In this document: positions 10,261 to 18,684 of the stretch, in pieces
How positions within the stretch are numbered: the first letter of the stretch is position 1
How the letters are laid out: the number at the start of each line of letters is the position of its first letter
Source: Gp6-AA40 sp036274155
GTDB taxonomy: Bacteria; Acidobacteriota; Vicinamibacteria; Vicinamibacterales; UBA2999
Length of the DNA stretch: 64,000 bases
NCBI GenBank assembly: GCA_036274155.1
Contig: DASUGH010000103.1
Location: forward strand, 70,124-134,123
Direction: 5' to 3'
The notes under the pieces: model-generated
What the model was told of the DNA's origin: nothing
The model's database searches: none
What the model saw: only the letters and a program-made list of their open reading frames with translations
Translations under genes and position numbers: made by a program

Positions 10261-11148
10261 ATGACTGCAGCAGCCTTCGACAGCCGAATGGATCGCATCG
10301 CCGCCGGCGAGCATCTCACGCCCGACGAGATCCGCGAGCTCTGCGCCGGCCCCGACCTGCTCGCCGTCGGCATGCTCGCCGACGCATTGCGCCGCCGGAT
10401 GCACGGAACCGGCGTCACGTATGTGCGCGTGGCGTCGTTTGCCGTCGACCGTGCGCCCGACGTGCCTTCAGCGGCGCGCGAGCTGCGCATCACCGGTGAA
10501 CCGAAGTCGCTCGACCAGGCGATCAGCGTGGTTGCGGCGGCGCGGACGGCCGCCGGAGCCGGTCGCACCGTGAGCGGGCTTTCATGGCCGGACGTCGAGC
10601 GTCTGGCGGCCCTCGAGACGCTCGGCGTCGACGGCGTGCTGGCCCGTCTCCGTGCCGCCGGTCTCGACATCGTCGCGGAACTGCCGCTCGATCGCATCAG
10701 CGATCCCGGGAAGGCGATCGGGCAGTTGCGCCAGGCCGGTTTCGACGAGCTGTGTCTGACGGTCCAGTCTGCCGACGTGAACCGCCCGTCACTCTGGACC
10801 GTCGCTTCGTCTCTTCAGGACCAATTCGGCTGCATTCGCGCGATCAATCCGCTGGCCACGCGCCTCAACGCGTTCCGCCCGACGACCGGCTACGACGACG
10901 TGAAGATGGTGGCGGCCGCGCGCCTCGCGGCGCCGAACATCAGCTCGATTCAGATCGACTGGCAGCGTTACGGCCCGAAACTCGCCCAGGTGGCGCTGAC
11001 GTTTGGCGCCGACGACCTGTGGGGCATTTCGGCCTCGGACGAAGCACCCGAAGGCCGGCGCCGCGCCGCCGTCGAAGAGGTTCGCAGCAACGTGGCCGCG
11101 GCGGGGTTCGCGCCGGTGGAGCGCGACGGCCGCTTCGCTCCGGCCTGA
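10261..11148 (+). CDS. MqnE/MqnC-like protein lacking the radical-SAM cysteines
   Basis: A 295-residue homologue of aminofutalosine synthase (MqnE) and related menaquinone radical-SAM enzymes. The C-terminal half matches well: FRPTTGYDDVK, LAAPNISSIQIDWQ and GPKLAQVALTFGADDLWG are MqnE-type segments. The N-terminal helices also resemble MqnC next door. But where MqnC reads VTYIIDRN followed by CVARCNFC, this protein reads VTYVRVASFAVDRAPD (about residues 52-67) with no cysteine, and its three Cys (28, and in ELCLT and FGCIR) are not in CxxxCxxC spacing. It cannot bind the usual [4Fe-4S] cluster. It starts 3 nt after the Gfo/Idh gene and overlaps mqnA (TGATG), so it is expressed with the pathway. 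Its role is unknown; a structural partner or a decayed copy are both possible. Confidence 0.85.
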   Translation: MTAAAFDSRMDRIAAGEHLTPDEIRELCAGPDLLAVGMLADALRRRMHGTGVTYVRVASFAVDRAPDVPSAARELRITGEPKSLDQAISVVAAARTAAGAGRTVSGLSWPDVERLAALETLGVDGVLARLRAAGLDIVAELPLDRISDPGKAIGQLRQAGFDELCLTVQSADVNRPSLWTVASSLQDQFGCIRAINPLATRLNAFRPTTGYDDVKMVAAARLAAPNISSIQIDWQRYGPKLAQVALTFGADDLWGISASDEAPEGRRRAAVEEVRSNVAAAGFAPVERDGRFAPA

Positions 11149-11936
11149 TGGCGATTCGACTTGGTGCCGTCGGGTATCTGAATGCCCGCCCGCTGACCTG
11201 GGCGCTCGACCGGCAGCCGGAGCGGTGGGACGTCCGCTACGACGTGCCGTCGGTGTGCGCCGCCCTGCTGCACGGAGGCCAGGTCGACCTCGGGCTCATC
11301 CCGTCGGTCGAGTACCTGCAGTCGCCCGACTACTGTCTCGTGCCAGGTGTCGGCATCGGCTCGCACGGAGCGGTGGCATCGGTCGCGTTGTATGCACGTG
11401 TGCCGATCGATCGGGTGCGCACGCTCGCCCTCGACACCAGTTCGCGCACGTCGGTGGCGCTGACCAGGGTGCTGTGCCGGCATCGCTTCGGCATCGATCC
11501 TGACTTCGTGCCGCACGGGCCCGATCTGCCAGCGATGATCCGGCGATGCGACGCCGGGCTGCTGATCGGCGACCCGGCGTTCGATGCCGACCACGCCTCG
11601 CTCGGGGTGCAGAAGGTCGATCTGGGCGACGAGTGGACGGCGATGACCGGCCTGCCGTTCATCTACGCAGCCTGGACGGGGCGGCGCGGCAGTCTGGGGC
11701 CCGACGAGGTGCGAGCGCTGCAGGAGGCGCAGGCCGAGGGCGTACAGAGCGTCGACGCCATTGCTGCCGAGTACGGACGCGGCAATGCCGCCGTCTCGGC
11801 GCGAGCCTCCGCCTATCTAAGGGATAATGTCCGTTACGGCCTCGGCCCCTCCGAAGCCGCAGGGTTGCAGCGCTTTCTCGATTACGCGGCCGACCTCGGC
11901 CTGGCGCCGGGACGCCGGCAGCTGGAATTTTTCTGA
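11148..11936 (+). CDS. mqnA: Chorismate dehydratase MqnA
   Basis: First enzyme of the futalosine menaquinone route: chorismate to 3-[(1-carboxyvinyl)oxy]benzoate. The 262-residue protein has the periplasmic-binding-like fold of the MqnA/MqnD family, with an N-terminal LGAVGYLNARPL motif, VDLGLIPSVEY near residue 48, and LALDTSSRTSVAL in the second lobe. The ATG overlaps the stop of the upstream MqnE-like gene (TGATG), implying translational coupling. MqnD, the related last step, is not in this window. Confidence 0.93.
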   Translation: MAIRLGAVGYLNARPLTWALDRQPERWDVRYDVPSVCAALLHGGQVDLGLIPSVEYLQSPDYCLVPGVGIGSHGAVASVALYARVPIDRVRTLALDTSSRTSVALTRVLCRHRFGIDPDFVPHGPDLPAMIRRCDAGLLIGDPAFDADHASLGVQKVDLGDEWTAMTGLPFIYAAWTGRRGSLGPDEVRALQEAQAEGVQSVDAIAAEYGRGNAAVSARASAYLRDNVRYGLGPSEAAGLQRFLDYAADLGLAPGRRQLEFF

Positions 11937-11987
11937 CCGCTCAGCCGGTAAGGCCGGCGGCACATCGCCGGCCACGAATGGCAACGC

Positions 11988-13193
11988 ATGAGCCTGGATG
12001 AAACCGCGAGAAAAGTGAGAGACGGCGGACGGATCGATGCCGCCGAGGCGCTCGAGCTCTATCGCGAGGCGCCGACTCACCTGCTCGGGAGTCTCGCCGA
12101 CGGGATCCGCGCCCGCAAGCACCCTGAGCGGATCGTGACGTACATCATCGATCGCAACGTCAACTACACGAACCTGTGTGTGGCGCGATGCAACTTTTGC
12201 GCGTTCTACCGCCCGGTCGGCTCGCCGGGAGGGTACGTGCTCGGGTTCGACGAGATCTTCCAGAAGATCGACGAGACGATTGCCGTTGGCGGCAACCAGT
12301 TGCTCCTGCAGGGCGGCCACAATCCCGACCTTCCGATCGGCTGGTACGAGGATCTGTTCCGGGCGGTCAAGGCGCGATATCCGGAGTTCAAGCTTCACGC
12401 GCTGTCGCCGCCGGAGGTGCTGCACATCTCGAGGCTGAGCCAGGTGCCGGTACCGGAAGTGATCCGGCGGCTCGTGGAGGCAGGGCTCGACAGCGTCCCT
12501 GGCGGAGGAGCCGAAATCCTCGTCGATCGCGTCAGGCGCCTGTTGAACTGCTACTCGAAGGCGTCAGCCGACGAGTGGATCGACGTCATGCGCGAGGCGC
12601 ATCGTGCCGGTCTGCGCACGACGGCGACGATGATGTACGGCACGGTGGAAACCGAGGAGGAACGCATCGAGCACATGCTGAGGCTGCGCGCGCTGCAGGA
12701 CGAGACGGGCGGGTTCACGGCCTTCATCACCTGGAGTTATCAGCCGGAGCATACCGAGCACGGCGGCTACGAAGCGACTGGCGTCGACTATCTCCGTACC
12801 CTGGCGCTCTCGCGCATCGTCCTCGACAACTTCGACAACCTGCAGGCGTCGTGGGTGACGCAGGGCGGCAAGGTCGGGCAGCTCAGTCTGGCCTACGGCG
12901 CCAACGACATGGGCAGCGTGATGATCGAGGAGAACGTCGTGCGCGCGGCAGGCGCGTCGTACTGCATGGACGAGGTGGAGATCGTGACGAACGTCGAGGA
13001 CGCAGGGTTCGTGGCCAAGCGCCGCAACATGCACTACGAAATCCTCGGCGATCCAGTGTTCCGCCTGCGGGAGATCCCGCGCATGCTGACGTTGGCCACC
13101 GCGCGCGCCGATGGCGACGTGCACGTGCCGGAGGAGCTCAAGAACTATCCGGCCCGCAGCCGTCAGGGCAAACGCCTGCGCCTGAGCCAATGA
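11988..13193 (+). CDS. mqnC: Dehypoxanthine futalosine cyclase MqnC (radical SAM)
   Basis: Radical-SAM enzyme that cyclises dehypoxanthine futalosine to cyclic dehypoxanthine futalosine in menaquinone synthesis. The 401-residue protein carries the cluster motif CVARCNFCAFYR (about residues 64-75), then GGNQLLLQGGHNPDLP, SVPGGGAEILVDRVR and the C-terminal LSLAYGANDMGS typical of the family. It lies 51 nt after mqnA. Its intact cysteine motif is the internal contrast to the upstream homologue that has lost them. Confidence 0.94.
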   Translation: MSLDETARKVRDGGRIDAAEALELYREAPTHLLGSLADGIRARKHPERIVTYIIDRNVNYTNLCVARCNFCAFYRPVGSPGGYVLGFDEIFQKIDETIAVGGNQLLLQGGHNPDLPIGWYEDLFRAVKARYPEFKLHALSPPEVLHISRLSQVPVPEVIRRLVEAGLDSVPGGGAEILVDRVRRLLNCYSKASADEWIDVMREAHRAGLRTTATMMYGTVETEEERIEHMLRLRALQDETGGFTAFITWSYQPEHTEHGGYEATGVDYLRTLALSRIVLDNFDNLQASWVTQGGKVGQLSLAYGANDMGSVMIEENVVRAAGASYCMDEVEIVTNVEDAGFVAKRRNMHYEILGDPVFRLREIPRMLTLATARADGDVHVPEELKNYPARSRQGKRLRLSQ

Positions 13194-13249
13194 TCCACGG
13201 CACGGTCCGGGGCGGGCACGCCACGGGGCGATAAGGCGTTCCACGTCGG

Positions 13250-14452
13250 ATGGCGATTTTCAAAGCCGCGTGGATCCTTCCGGTGTCGGCCCCGCCGATA
13301 CGCGGCGGGTGGGTGGCGCTCGACGGCGATCGGATTGCGGCCACGGGCGCCACAGACGATCCAGCTGCGTCCGATCTCGGCTCGGTGGCGGTGATGCCGG
13401 CCCTCGTCAACGCACACACCCATCTCGAGCTGTCCTTCCTGCACGAACGCGTTCCTCCTGGCAAGAGGTTCAACGAATGGGTCGAGTCGCTCATGGCGGT
13501 GCGCCGTGAGTACACCGATCCGCACGATTCGACGATTCTCGATGCCGCCCGTCGGGCCATCCTTCAGGCGCGCGCGGCCGGCACAGGGCTCTTCGGCGAC
13601 GTCGGCAACTCGCTCGTGACCGTCGCGCTGCTGCGGGACGCCGGTGTGGCGGCGCAGGTGTTTTACGAGTTGATCGGATTCAACGTCGCTGAGCCGGATC
13701 GGAAGGTCAGCGAGGCTCGCGCCGGCGCAGATGCGGCTGGCGCCGGTGGGGATGTGCGCGTCAGCATCGCCCCGCACGCTCCGTACTCGGTGTCGCCAGC
13801 CTTGTTCGGCGCAATTCGACGCGATCTCGACGCCAGACGAACCGTCTCGAGCGTTCACCTCGGGGAATCGAAGGAGGAGATCGAGCTGCTGCGCCACGGC
13901 ACCGGCGCCGTACGTCACCTGCTCGAGCGTCTCGGCGTGTGGACGGAAACATGGCGGCCGCCTGGCTCGTCGCCGGTGGAGTACCTGACGAGCATCGGCT
14001 TCCTGGATTCCCGGGTGCTCGTCGTGCACGGCGTGCAGTTCGACGGCGACGATCTACGCCGGCTGCGCGCGATGGGGATCACGCTGGTGTCGTGCCCGCG
14101 CAGCAATCGGTACGTGGGCGTCGGGTCTCCGCCACTCGAGGCTTTTTACGCGATGGATGTTCGCGTTGCGTTCGGCACCGACAGCCTGGCCAGCGTGGCC
14201 GACCTGAACCTGTTCGCGGAGCTCGCCGAGGCGCGCCGCATCGCACCCCGTGTGCCGGCGCGCGCGCTCCTGGACAGCGCCACACTGACGGCGGCAGAGG
14301 CGCTCGGTTTCGGCGAGCAGTTCGGGAGCATCGAGCCGGGCAAGCGTGCATCGCTGCTCGCCGTGCGCGTTCCGGCGGATCTGACCGATGTGGAAGAATA
14401 CCTGGTGAGCGGCGCCGTGGGGCCCGACGACATCACCTGGATCGCGGTTTGA
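13250..14452 (+). CDS. mqnX: Amidohydrolase, probable aminofutalosine deaminase MqnX
   Basis: Metal-dependent amidohydrolase of 400 residues. Metal ligands are visible in PALVNAHTHLELS (about 46-58), IAPHAPYSV, SSVHLGES, VVHGVQFD and FGTDSLAS (about 308-315), in the order expected for the chlorohydrolase/deaminase branch. In the futalosine route MqnX deaminates 6-amino-6-deoxyfutalosine. The gene lies between mqnC and a prenyltransferase, which supports that role, though the sequence alone shows only a deaminase-type amidohydrolase. Its last base pairs overlap the TTG start of the next gene (TTGA). Confidence 0.8.
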   Translation: MAIFKAAWILPVSAPPIRGGWVALDGDRIAATGATDDPAASDLGSVAVMPALVNAHTHLELSFLHERVPPGKRFNEWVESLMAVRREYTDPHDSTILDAARRAILQARAAGTGLFGDVGNSLVTVALLRDAGVAAQVFYELIGFNVAEPDRKVSEARAGADAAGAGGDVRVSIAPHAPYSVSPALFGAIRRDLDARRTVSSVHLGESKEEIELLRHGTGAVRHLLERLGVWTETWRPPGSSPVEYLTSIGFLDSRVLVVHGVQFDGDDLRRLRAMGITLVSCPRSNRYVGVGSPPLEAFYAMDVRVAFGTDSLASVADLNLFAELAEARRIAPRVPARALLDSATLTAAEALGFGEQFGSIEPGKRASLLAVRVPADLTDVEEYLVSGAVGPDDITWIAV

Positions 14453-15297
14453 GAATCGCCACCTATCTCTCCTTCGTCCGCTTCAGCCATTCGGTCTTTG
14501 CGCTGCCATTCGCGCTGACGGGCGCGCTGCTGGCGTGGCGGACTCACCCGTTCTCCTGGGCGCAGGTCGGATGGATCGTCGCGTGTATGGTGTTCGCGCG
14601 CAGCGCCGCGATGGGGTTCAACCGGCTGGTGGACGCGGGTCACGACGCGCTGAATCCCCGCACGTCGATGCGCGAGCTGCCACGCGGCGCGATGAGCCGC
14701 GGTGAGGCGATGGCGTTCGTTGTCGCGAGCTCGGTGCTCTTCGTCCTGTGCGCCTCGCGTCTGAGCCTGTTGTGCCTGGCGCTGGCGCCGGTGGCCCTCG
14801 CCGTCGTCTTCTGGTATTCGCTCGCCAAGCGGTACACGTCCTACACCCAGCTTTTCCTGGGCCTGGCAATGGCGGTCGCACCGGTTGGCGGCTGGATCGC
14901 CGCCGGGGGCCGCGGCGGCTGGGAGCCGTGGCTTCTCGGGCTCGCGATCGGCCTGTGGGTGGGCGGCTTCGACGTCCTCTATGCATGTCAGGACGTCGAC
15001 TTCGATCGCGCGCATGGGCTGCGGTCGATTCCCGCTCGCTTCGGGATCGCCGGGGCGATTCAGATCTCGCGCGCGATGCACGTGGCGACGATTGCCGTCA
15101 TGATCGCGCTCGCCTCAGCCGCCGGCCTGCCGATGCTGTATCTGGCCGGAGTGGCCGTCGTCGCGCTGCTGCTCGCGTACGAACAATCGCTCGTCAGCCG
15201 GGACGACTTGTCGCAGGTGAAGAAGGCGTTCGACCTGAACGGCTACGTCGGCATCGTCTATTTCGCGGCGACGGCTCTGGCGCTGTACCTGGGATGA
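14449..15297 (+). CDS. mqnP: UbiA-family prenyltransferase, probable MqnP
   Basis: Integral membrane prenyltransferase, 282 residues with about eight hydrophobic segments. Two Asp-rich motifs are seen: NRLVDAGHDALNPRT (about residues 49-63) and YACQDVDFDRAHGLRS (about 181-196). It is expected to prenylate the naphthoate intermediate in menaquinone synthesis. The start is a TTG that overlaps the amidohydrolase stop (TTGA); the hydrophobic SFVRFSHSVFALPFAL segment follows at once. Context between mqnX and menG fits the last membrane steps of the pathway. The exact substrate is inferred from context. Confidence 0.87.
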   Translation: MRIATYLSFVRFSHSVFALPFALTGALLAWRTHPFSWAQVGWIVACMVFARSAAMGFNRLVDAGHDALNPRTSMRELPRGAMSRGEAMAFVVASSVLFVLCASRLSLLCLALAPVALAVVFWYSLAKRYTSYTQLFLGLAMAVAPVGGWIAAGGRGGWEPWLLGLAIGLWVGGFDVLYACQDVDFDRAHGLRSIPARFGIAGAIQISRAMHVATIAVMIALASAAGLPMLYLAGVAVVALLLAYEQSLVSRDDLSQVKKAFDLNGYVGIVYFAATALALYLG

Positions 15298-16037
15298 GAA
15301 CGCTCGCGCCAGACAAGACCCCGCACCGCATTGCGGGCATGTTCGACGCGATTGCGCCTCGCTACGATCTGCTGAACCATCTGCTCAGCGCCGGTATCGA
15401 TCGGCGCTGGCGCGCACGGGCGATTGCGTCGCTGCAGCTCACAGGTCGCGAAACCATCCTGGATGTCTGCACCGGTACGGCCGACGTGGCACTCGCCGCG
15501 CGAGCGAACGGCAGCGCCGCTTCCGGAGGTCGCGGGGCGGCGCGTGTCCTCGGCGTCGACTTCTCGACGGCGATGCTCCTGCTCGGCATGAAGAAGGTCC
15601 AGGCAGCGGGAGAGTCTGGACGGATCGTGCTCGCCCGCGGCGACGCGATGCGCCTGCCGGTGCCCGACTCGAGCGTGGATGCGGCAACAGTCGCCTTCGG
15701 GATCCGAAACGTCCAGCAGCCCGAGGTCGCCTGTGGAGAACTGGGCCGTGTGCTGCGGCCCGGCGGCAGGCTGGCCATTCTCGAGTTTGGAATGCCACGA
15801 CTGCCCGGATTAAGGTGGGCTTACGAGTGGTATTTCACGCGCGTGCTTCCTCGAGTGGGGCGCCTCGTGTCGGGGCACACGGGTGCGTACTCGTACCTTC
15901 CTGTCTCGGTCGGGTCGTTTCCATCTCCGCAGGATTTCATGACAATCCTGCGAAACTGTGGATTCGACGACGTCGAGGGCCTTCCGCTCACGTTCGGAAT
16001 CGTTTACCTCTATACGGGCCGGCGGGCGGCCCGATAG
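15294..16037 (+). CDS. menG: Demethylmenaquinone C-methyltransferase MenG/UbiE
   Basis: SAM-dependent methyltransferase for the final step of menaquinone synthesis. The 247-residue protein shows FDAIAPRYDLLNHLLS (UbiE signature 1), motif I LDVCTGTADVAL (about 50-61), GVDFSTAMLL, and AFGIRNV with EFGMPRLPGLRW (signature 2 region). ATG overlaps the prenyltransferase stop (ATGA), so the last two genes are coupled. A hydrophilic Gly/Ser/Ala insert lies just after motif I (ARANGSAASGGRG). Since the cluster contains only menaquinone genes, MenG is preferred over UbiE. Confidence 0.93.
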   Translation: MRTLAPDKTPHRIAGMFDAIAPRYDLLNHLLSAGIDRRWRARAIASLQLTGRETILDVCTGTADVALAARANGSAASGGRGAARVLGVDFSTAMLLLGMKKVQAAGESGRIVLARGDAMRLPVPDSSVDAATVAFGIRNVQQPEVACGELGRVLRPGGRLAILEFGMPRLPGLRWAYEWYFTRVLPRVGRLVSGHTGAYSYLPVSVGSFPSPQDFMTILRNCGFDDVEGLPLTFGIVYLYTGRRAAR

Positions 16038-16088
16038 GACACTGGCGCTTCAAGTCGGTACCGTCTAAGTCCTTGACGGACCGAATGT

Positions 16089-16094
16089 TATAAT
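16089..16094 (+). promoter_or_regulatory. TATAAT -10-like box before the TonB-family gene
   Basis: An exact TATAAT lies 16 nt before the GTG start. TTGACG occurs at 16073-16078, but the 10-nt gap is too short for a standard sigma-70 pair. A new transcription unit starting here, after the menaquinone block, is plausible. Confidence 0.45.
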
Positions 16095-16110
16095 TCGACC
16101 GCGGTTTCAC

Positions 16111-17202
16111 GTGATTCGATTCGATATCGACAATCGGCATCAGGACGAAAGCCCCGATGGCGCACTCCCGTATGTTGCGAGGGTTGTTGGCGCGGGGCTC
16201 CTGCAGCTGTTCCTTTTGCCGGTGCTCGTCGTTCAATCGATCCAGACGTCCTGGAGGGCAATCTCTCTGGATGTCGCCGACCGGGAGCGCGACGATGTCC
16301 CGCCAAGCCGCGTTCCATGGTTCCTGAGGGTGCTGGCCGCGGCGTTCGGGTTCGAGCTGCTTGTCAGCGTCATACTGATTCCCTGGATCATCCTGTTGTC
16401 GCTCTTGTGGTTCACTCCAACCGAACCGCCGCAGGCCGAACGGATCGAACCCGAAGAGCCGACCAGGTTCGTGTTCATGGAGCCGCGTATCGAGCGACCT
16501 CCCATACAGCCGCGCGAGCGCTTCGAGCTCTCGGATCGCGATCGGCGTGCCCAGGCACCCGCGCCGGCGCCGGATCCGAAAAACGATCTGCCGTTCTCAC
16601 GTGGAGATACGCCCGAGCGCGTCGAGGCGACGCAGCCCGAGCAGGCCAGGCCCGCGCCCGAGCCGCCGGCTCCTCAGGTGCAGCCCACGCCGCCGCCGCC
16701 GCAGCCGGAGGAGCAGCAGCTCGCGCGTAATACTCCAGCCCCGACGCCCGTACCGCCGCGGCCGGTGTCGCCGGCGCGGCCGCCGCTTTCCGGCGTGCTC
16801 GGCGATGCCGTCCGCAATCTGTCGCGGTACACGCAGAACCATACGTTCGACAACTCGCAGGGCGGCAATACCGACTCGACCGGGGCGATTCAATTCGACA
16901 GCAAGGGGGTCGACTTCGGTCCCTGGCTGCGCAGGTTCGTCGCCCAGGTGAAGAGGAACTGGTTCGTGCCGCTGGCCGCGATGAATTTCCACGGCCGCGT
17001 GGTGCTCCAGTTCTACGTCCACCGGAACGGCAGCATCACGGACGTACGCACGGTGCAGCCTTCGAGCATCGAGTCGTTCAACACGGCAGCCGTCAATGCG
17101 ATCCTCGGTTCGAATCCGACCGAGCCGCTGCCGCCGGAATATCCGGACGACAACGTGCTCTTCACCGTCACGTTCTTCTACAACGAGCAGCCGCCGCGCT
17201 GA
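16111..17202 (+). CDS. TonB/TolA-family envelope protein
   Basis: A 363-residue energy-transducer-like protein. Two hydrophobic stretches lie at about residues 26-45 and 75-100, followed by a long Pro/Glu/Ala/Gln-rich spacer (about 105-230) that can cross the periplasm. The C-terminal domain (about 268-360), with FVAQVKRNWFVPLAA and GRVVLQFYVHRNGSI, is a TonB/TolA C-terminal fold. Classical TonB has one membrane segment; the extra N-terminal one is unusual. GTG start. No ExbB/ExbD is nearby, so its partner is elsewhere. Which receptor system it serves cannot be told from the window. Confidence 0.82.
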   Translation: MIRFDIDNRHQDESPDGALPYVARVVGAGLLQLFLLPVLVVQSIQTSWRAISLDVADRERDDVPPSRVPWFLRVLAAAFGFELLVSVILIPWIILLSLLWFTPTEPPQAERIEPEEPTRFVFMEPRIERPPIQPRERFELSDRDRRAQAPAPAPDPKNDLPFSRGDTPERVEATQPEQARPAPEPPAPQVQPTPPPPQPEEQQLARNTPAPTPVPPRPVSPARPPLSGVLGDAVRNLSRYTQNHTFDNSQGGNTDSTGAIQFDSKGVDFGPWLRRFVAQVKRNWFVPLAAMNFHGRVVLQFYVHRNGSITDVRTVQPSSIESFNTAAVNAILGSNPTEPLPPEYPDDNVLFTVTFFYNEQPPR

Positions 17203-17216
17203 GCGAGTCCGGCACC

Positions 17217-17309
17217 ATGCGCGATGTGAGCCCGACACGGACACAGGAGCTGGCGCTGGTGGCAGCGCTCGTGGTCCTGATCATGTACGCGCTCTACCTG
17301 GTTCTGTGA
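17217..17309 (+). CDS. 30-residue single-span membrane peptide
   Basis: A 30-residue reading frame starts with ATG 14 nt after the TonB-family stop and ends at a TGA inside the miaA GTG start (GTGA overlap). Nine polar residues (MRDVSPTRT) precede one hydrophobic span (LALVAALVVLIMYALYLVL). The tight spacing and the overlap suggest it is translated and couples miaA translation. No family is recognised. It could instead be a fortuitous leader frame. Confidence 0.5.
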   Translation: MRDVSPTRTQELALVAALVVLIMYALYLVL

Positions 17310-18274
17310 GCGGCGGCGAAGCCGCCGTCAAACGCCCGGTGGTCGTCGCCATTCTCGGCCCGACCGCGTCTGGAAAGAGCGCCCTCGGTCTGGCGCTTGC
17401 CAGCCGGCGCAACGGTGAAATCATCAACTGCGATTCCACGGCCGTCTATCGCGGCTTCGATATCGGCACCGACAAGGTGTCTGTCGACGGCCGCCGCGGC
17501 ATCCCGCATCACCTGATCGACATCGCCGACCCGACCGACGTCTACACCGCGGCGCAGTTCGCCCACGACGCCGCACGGGTCATCCGTGACGTGCACCGCA
17601 GAGGAAGACTGCCGATCCTCGTCGGAGGGACCGGCTTCTACTATCGCGCTCTCACCCGTGGCCTGTTTCCGGGGCCCGGCGCTGACGAGCGCATACGGGC
17701 GCGGTTGAACAGCATTGCCGATCGGCGCGGTCCCGAGTGCCTGCACGGGATGCTCTCGCGCATCGACCGGGAGTCGAACGTTCGAATCATGCCGAAGGAT
17801 CGCAAGCGCCTCGTGCGGGCGCTCGAGGTCTACCTTGCAACCGGCCGCCCGCTCACATCGCATTTCGCCGCCACCACGTCGCTCATCGCCGATTGCCGCG
17901 TGATTGGGTTCGTCCTGACCGTGCCGGCGGCGGTCATCGCCGAACGGGTGGCGCGACGCGTGGACGAGCAGTTCGCCCGTGGCATCGTGCGGGAAGTGGA
18001 GCAGCTGCTCGCCAGCGGCGTTCCGCCGGATGCGCGACCATTCGGCGGGCTCGTGTATCGTCAGGTGATGGAGATGCTGCGCGGCGAGCGCGACGAGGCG
18101 GCCACGCGGGCGCTCATCGCGCAGGAGAACCGGAAATACGCGAGGCGCCAGTTGATCTGGTTCCGCAAAGAGCCTAACCTTATGTGGCTCGACGGCCCCG
18201 GAGAGCGGCCAGACGTGTTGCGGCGCGTCGAGGAGGCGATCGACGCGGTGGTTGGCCCCGGGGCGAAACGTTGA
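17306..18274 (+). CDS. miaA: tRNA dimethylallyltransferase MiaA
   Basis: Transfers a dimethylallyl group to A37 of tRNAs that read UNN codons. The 322-residue protein has the P-loop ILGPTASGKSALG (about 16-28), NCDSTAVYRGFDIGTDK, the DxxHH-type PHHLIDIADP, ILVGGTGFYYRALTRGL, and KDRKRLVRALEVY. A GTG start overlaps the stop of the upstream mini-ORF; this start leaves only about 10 residues before the P-loop strand, as expected. hfq follows, the conserved miaA-hfq order. Confidence 0.96.
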   Translation: MSGGEAAVKRPVVVAILGPTASGKSALGLALASRRNGEIINCDSTAVYRGFDIGTDKVSVDGRRGIPHHLIDIADPTDVYTAAQFAHDAARVIRDVHRRGRLPILVGGTGFYYRALTRGLFPGPGADERIRARLNSIADRRGPECLHGMLSRIDRESNVRIMPKDRKRLVRALEVYLATGRPLTSHFAATTSLIADCRVIGFVLTVPAAVIAERVARRVDEQFARGIVREVEQLLASGVPPDARPFGGLVYRQVMEMLRGERDEAATRALIAQENRKYARRQLIWFRKEPNLMWLDGPGERPDVLRRVEEAIDAVVGPGAKR

Positions 18275-18362
18275 ACGGCATTGGCGCGATGCGTGCGGCG
18301 ATGCCGTGCCGACCCGCAATCGCGCCTCGACGGGTACTCAGGGCGGGCAGGAGACGCCCCTG

Positions 18363-18629
18363 ATGGCTCAGGTTTCCGAATCCCGGCTGACGTCGCCGCC
18401 ACAGCCCAACATTCAGGACGTGTTCCTGAATCACGCGCGACGGGATCGGCTGCCGGTGGGCATTCATCTCATGGACGGCCGTTACTTCGAGGCGCGGATC
18501 AAGAGTTTCGATCGCTTCGCCCTCATCGTAGAAGTCGAAGGCGCCGACCACCTGATCTTCAAGCATGCCATCTCGACCATCGCCAGCCTGCGACCGGTCG
18601 CGAACTATTTCGCGCCGCAGCATTCGTAA
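18363..18629 (+). CDS. hfq: RNA chaperone Hfq
   Basis: Sm-like hexameric RNA chaperone for sRNA-mRNA pairing, 88 residues. Landmarks are NIQDVFLNHARRDRLPV at the N-terminal helix, FEARIKSFDRFALIVEV for Sm1, and LIFKHAIST for Sm2, where KHAIST matches the family. A GGCAGGAG ribosome site sits before the ATG. It lies 88 nt after miaA. The tail after Sm2 is short, so the disordered C-terminal arm of E. coli Hfq is mostly absent. Confidence 0.95.
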   Translation: MAQVSESRLTSPPQPNIQDVFLNHARRDRLPVGIHLMDGRYFEARIKSFDRFALIVEVEGADHLIFKHAISTIASLRPVANYFAPQHS

Positions 18630-18684
18630 GCCGGATCAGTGAGCGAGCCTGTCTCATCCCGCCAGCCGGGATGATTCCACGCGA

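Noticed and set aside
16073..16094. Full sigma-70 promoter TTGACG plus TATAAT
   Set aside because: The 10-nt gap is far from 16-18 nt, so only the -10-like box is reported.
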